Shown here: in pieces, positions 5,337 through 6,037 of the stretch
Position numbering within the stretch: the stretch's first letter is position 1
Layout of the letters: every line of letters starts with the position of its first letter
Assembly (NCBI GenBank): GCA_024644505.1
Contig: JAHEHQ010000167.1
Coordinates: forward strand, 1 to 6,037
DNA from: Gammaproteobacteria bacterium
GTDB taxonomy: Bacteria; Pseudomonadota; Gammaproteobacteria; Chromatiales; Chromatiaceae
DNA: 6,037 bases
Direction: 5' to 3'
The notes under the pieces: generated by a model
Databases searched by the model: none
What the model saw: the letters and a program-made list of their open reading frames with translations, nothing else
Told to the model about the DNA's origin: nothing
Program-made: the position numbers and the translations under genes

Positions 5337-6037
5337 ATGTTCAGAGATATCCAGAAAATCTTCGCCGCCCTGGTTGAACAGGAATCATTGACACCGCCTG
5401 CGGGAAAACCGGCCTCTCCGGAAACGCTGAACCGTGCCTTCCTGACCGCGCTGTGCGGTTCAGAGCATGACCAAACCAGCCATGCCCTTGAACTGCTGGA
5501 GCAGGCACGCCGGTCCGAACCCATGGCGGCCGTGGCGGGATTCTATCTGGATGGATTAAGGCGCATCGAACAGGAGATAAACAACCGCTGCGATCGGGAT
5601 GAGGGTTTCCGGCGCAGCCTCGAGGAACTGGCCACAGCCACAACGACAGGGGTTGTGAAATGGGGTGCGGGAGAAACCATCGAGGCCTTCTGGAAGGTCT
5701 TTTTCCCCGAGGCACTCGGCATCCTGGGCAATACTGAAGCGGCAGTCGATTCCCTGCGGGAGCGTCGTGTCGTCACTATTACCAAACTCAATGACAGACC
5801 GATCCTGGATGTCGCCGGGGAACTGCTGTTCACCTCAAATATCCTGCTGACTCTTCCCCAGGCGGACAGCTCCGTAGATGCACTTCAGATCAGCCCGAGA
5901 CTGAAGGAGAAGGTCAAAGCGGTTTCCCGGGAGCCCCAGCGCTACTGGTACGACCACCCGATCCACATCGGCGTGGCACCCGGGGCCAACGAGATCCTTT
6001 ACGGGCTGCAAGGCCTGGATGCGGCTGTCGAATTCGA
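5337..6037 (+). CDS. Unrecognised soluble protein, truncated by the window end
   Basis: The frame starts at the ATG at 5337 and stays open for 233 codons to the window edge, so the C-terminus is missing. Codon use resembles the neighbouring genes, which supports real coding. There is no signal peptide or membrane segment, so a cytoplasmic protein is expected. The first 100 residues look helical and charged (for example LELLEQARRS and LDGLRRIEQEI). A second part begins around 105, with the segment RERRVVTITKLNDRPILDVAGELLFTSNILLTLP crossing 141-174. The most distinctive stretch is RYWYDHPIHIGV followed by ANEILYGLQGLDAAVEF (202-233), which looks like a conserved motif with His and Asp that could form part of an active site. 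I do not recognise the family and assign no function. The gene follows the kinase by 28 bases in the same direction and may be co-transcribed. The Shine-Dalgarno is weak (AGTGGG at about 5324-5329), and an in-frame GTG at 5325 is a less likely start. Confidence 0.8.
   Translation, partial: MFRDIQKIFAALVEQESLTPPAGKPASPETLNRAFLTALCGSEHDQTSHALELLEQARRSEPMAAVAGFYLDGLRRIEQEINNRCDRDEGFRRSLEELATATTTGVVKWGAGETIEAFWKVFFPEALGILGNTEAAVDSLRERRVVTITKLNDRPILDVAGELLFTSNILLTLPQADSSVDALQISPRLKEKVKAVSREPQRYWYDHPIHIGVAPGANEILYGLQGLDAAVEF

Overview
The window looks like chromosomal DNA from a GC-rich (roughly 60% by eye) Gram-negative bacterium, most likely a gammaproteobacterium. That placement rests on a PspA-type protein, an OmpR-type response regulator, a histidine kinase with a large periplasmic sensor, and strong AGGAGG-type ribosome binding sites. 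No RNA genes, insertion sequences, CRISPR arrays or phage genes are visible. The DNA is almost fully coding.

Layout: two transcription units diverge from a 154-base control region (2322-2475). Leftward on the minus strand lies a tight three-gene operon. It encodes a short PspA/IM30-family protein (1785-2321), a six-helix integral membrane protein of unknown family (1207-1788) and an exported von Willebrand factor A (vWA) domain protein (5-1210). Both gene junctions are 4-base ATGA overlaps, and each gene has its own Shine-Dalgarno sequence. Rightward lie an OmpR/PhoB-type response regulator (2476-3177), a membrane histidine kinase (3185-5308) with an unusually long, partly low-complexity extracytoplasmic region and no HAMP domain, and an unrecognised soluble protein (5337 to the window edge, truncated there).

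The control region holds a perfect 9-base inverted repeat (TTTGGTAAA, 15 bases, TTTACCAAA). Its right arm overlaps a TTTTAC direct repeat with an 11-base period, the spacing typical of OmpR/PhoB-family binding sites. The simplest model, which is inference, is that the kinase senses an envelope condition and the regulator binds this shared region. The regulator would then control its own operon and the PspA, membrane protein and vWA operon, which would form an envelope-maintenance module spanning cytoplasm, inner membrane and periplasm. This layout differs from the enterobacterial psp system: no PspF, PspB or PspC is present in the window, and I see no sigma-54 promoter. It is the most interesting aspect of the window.
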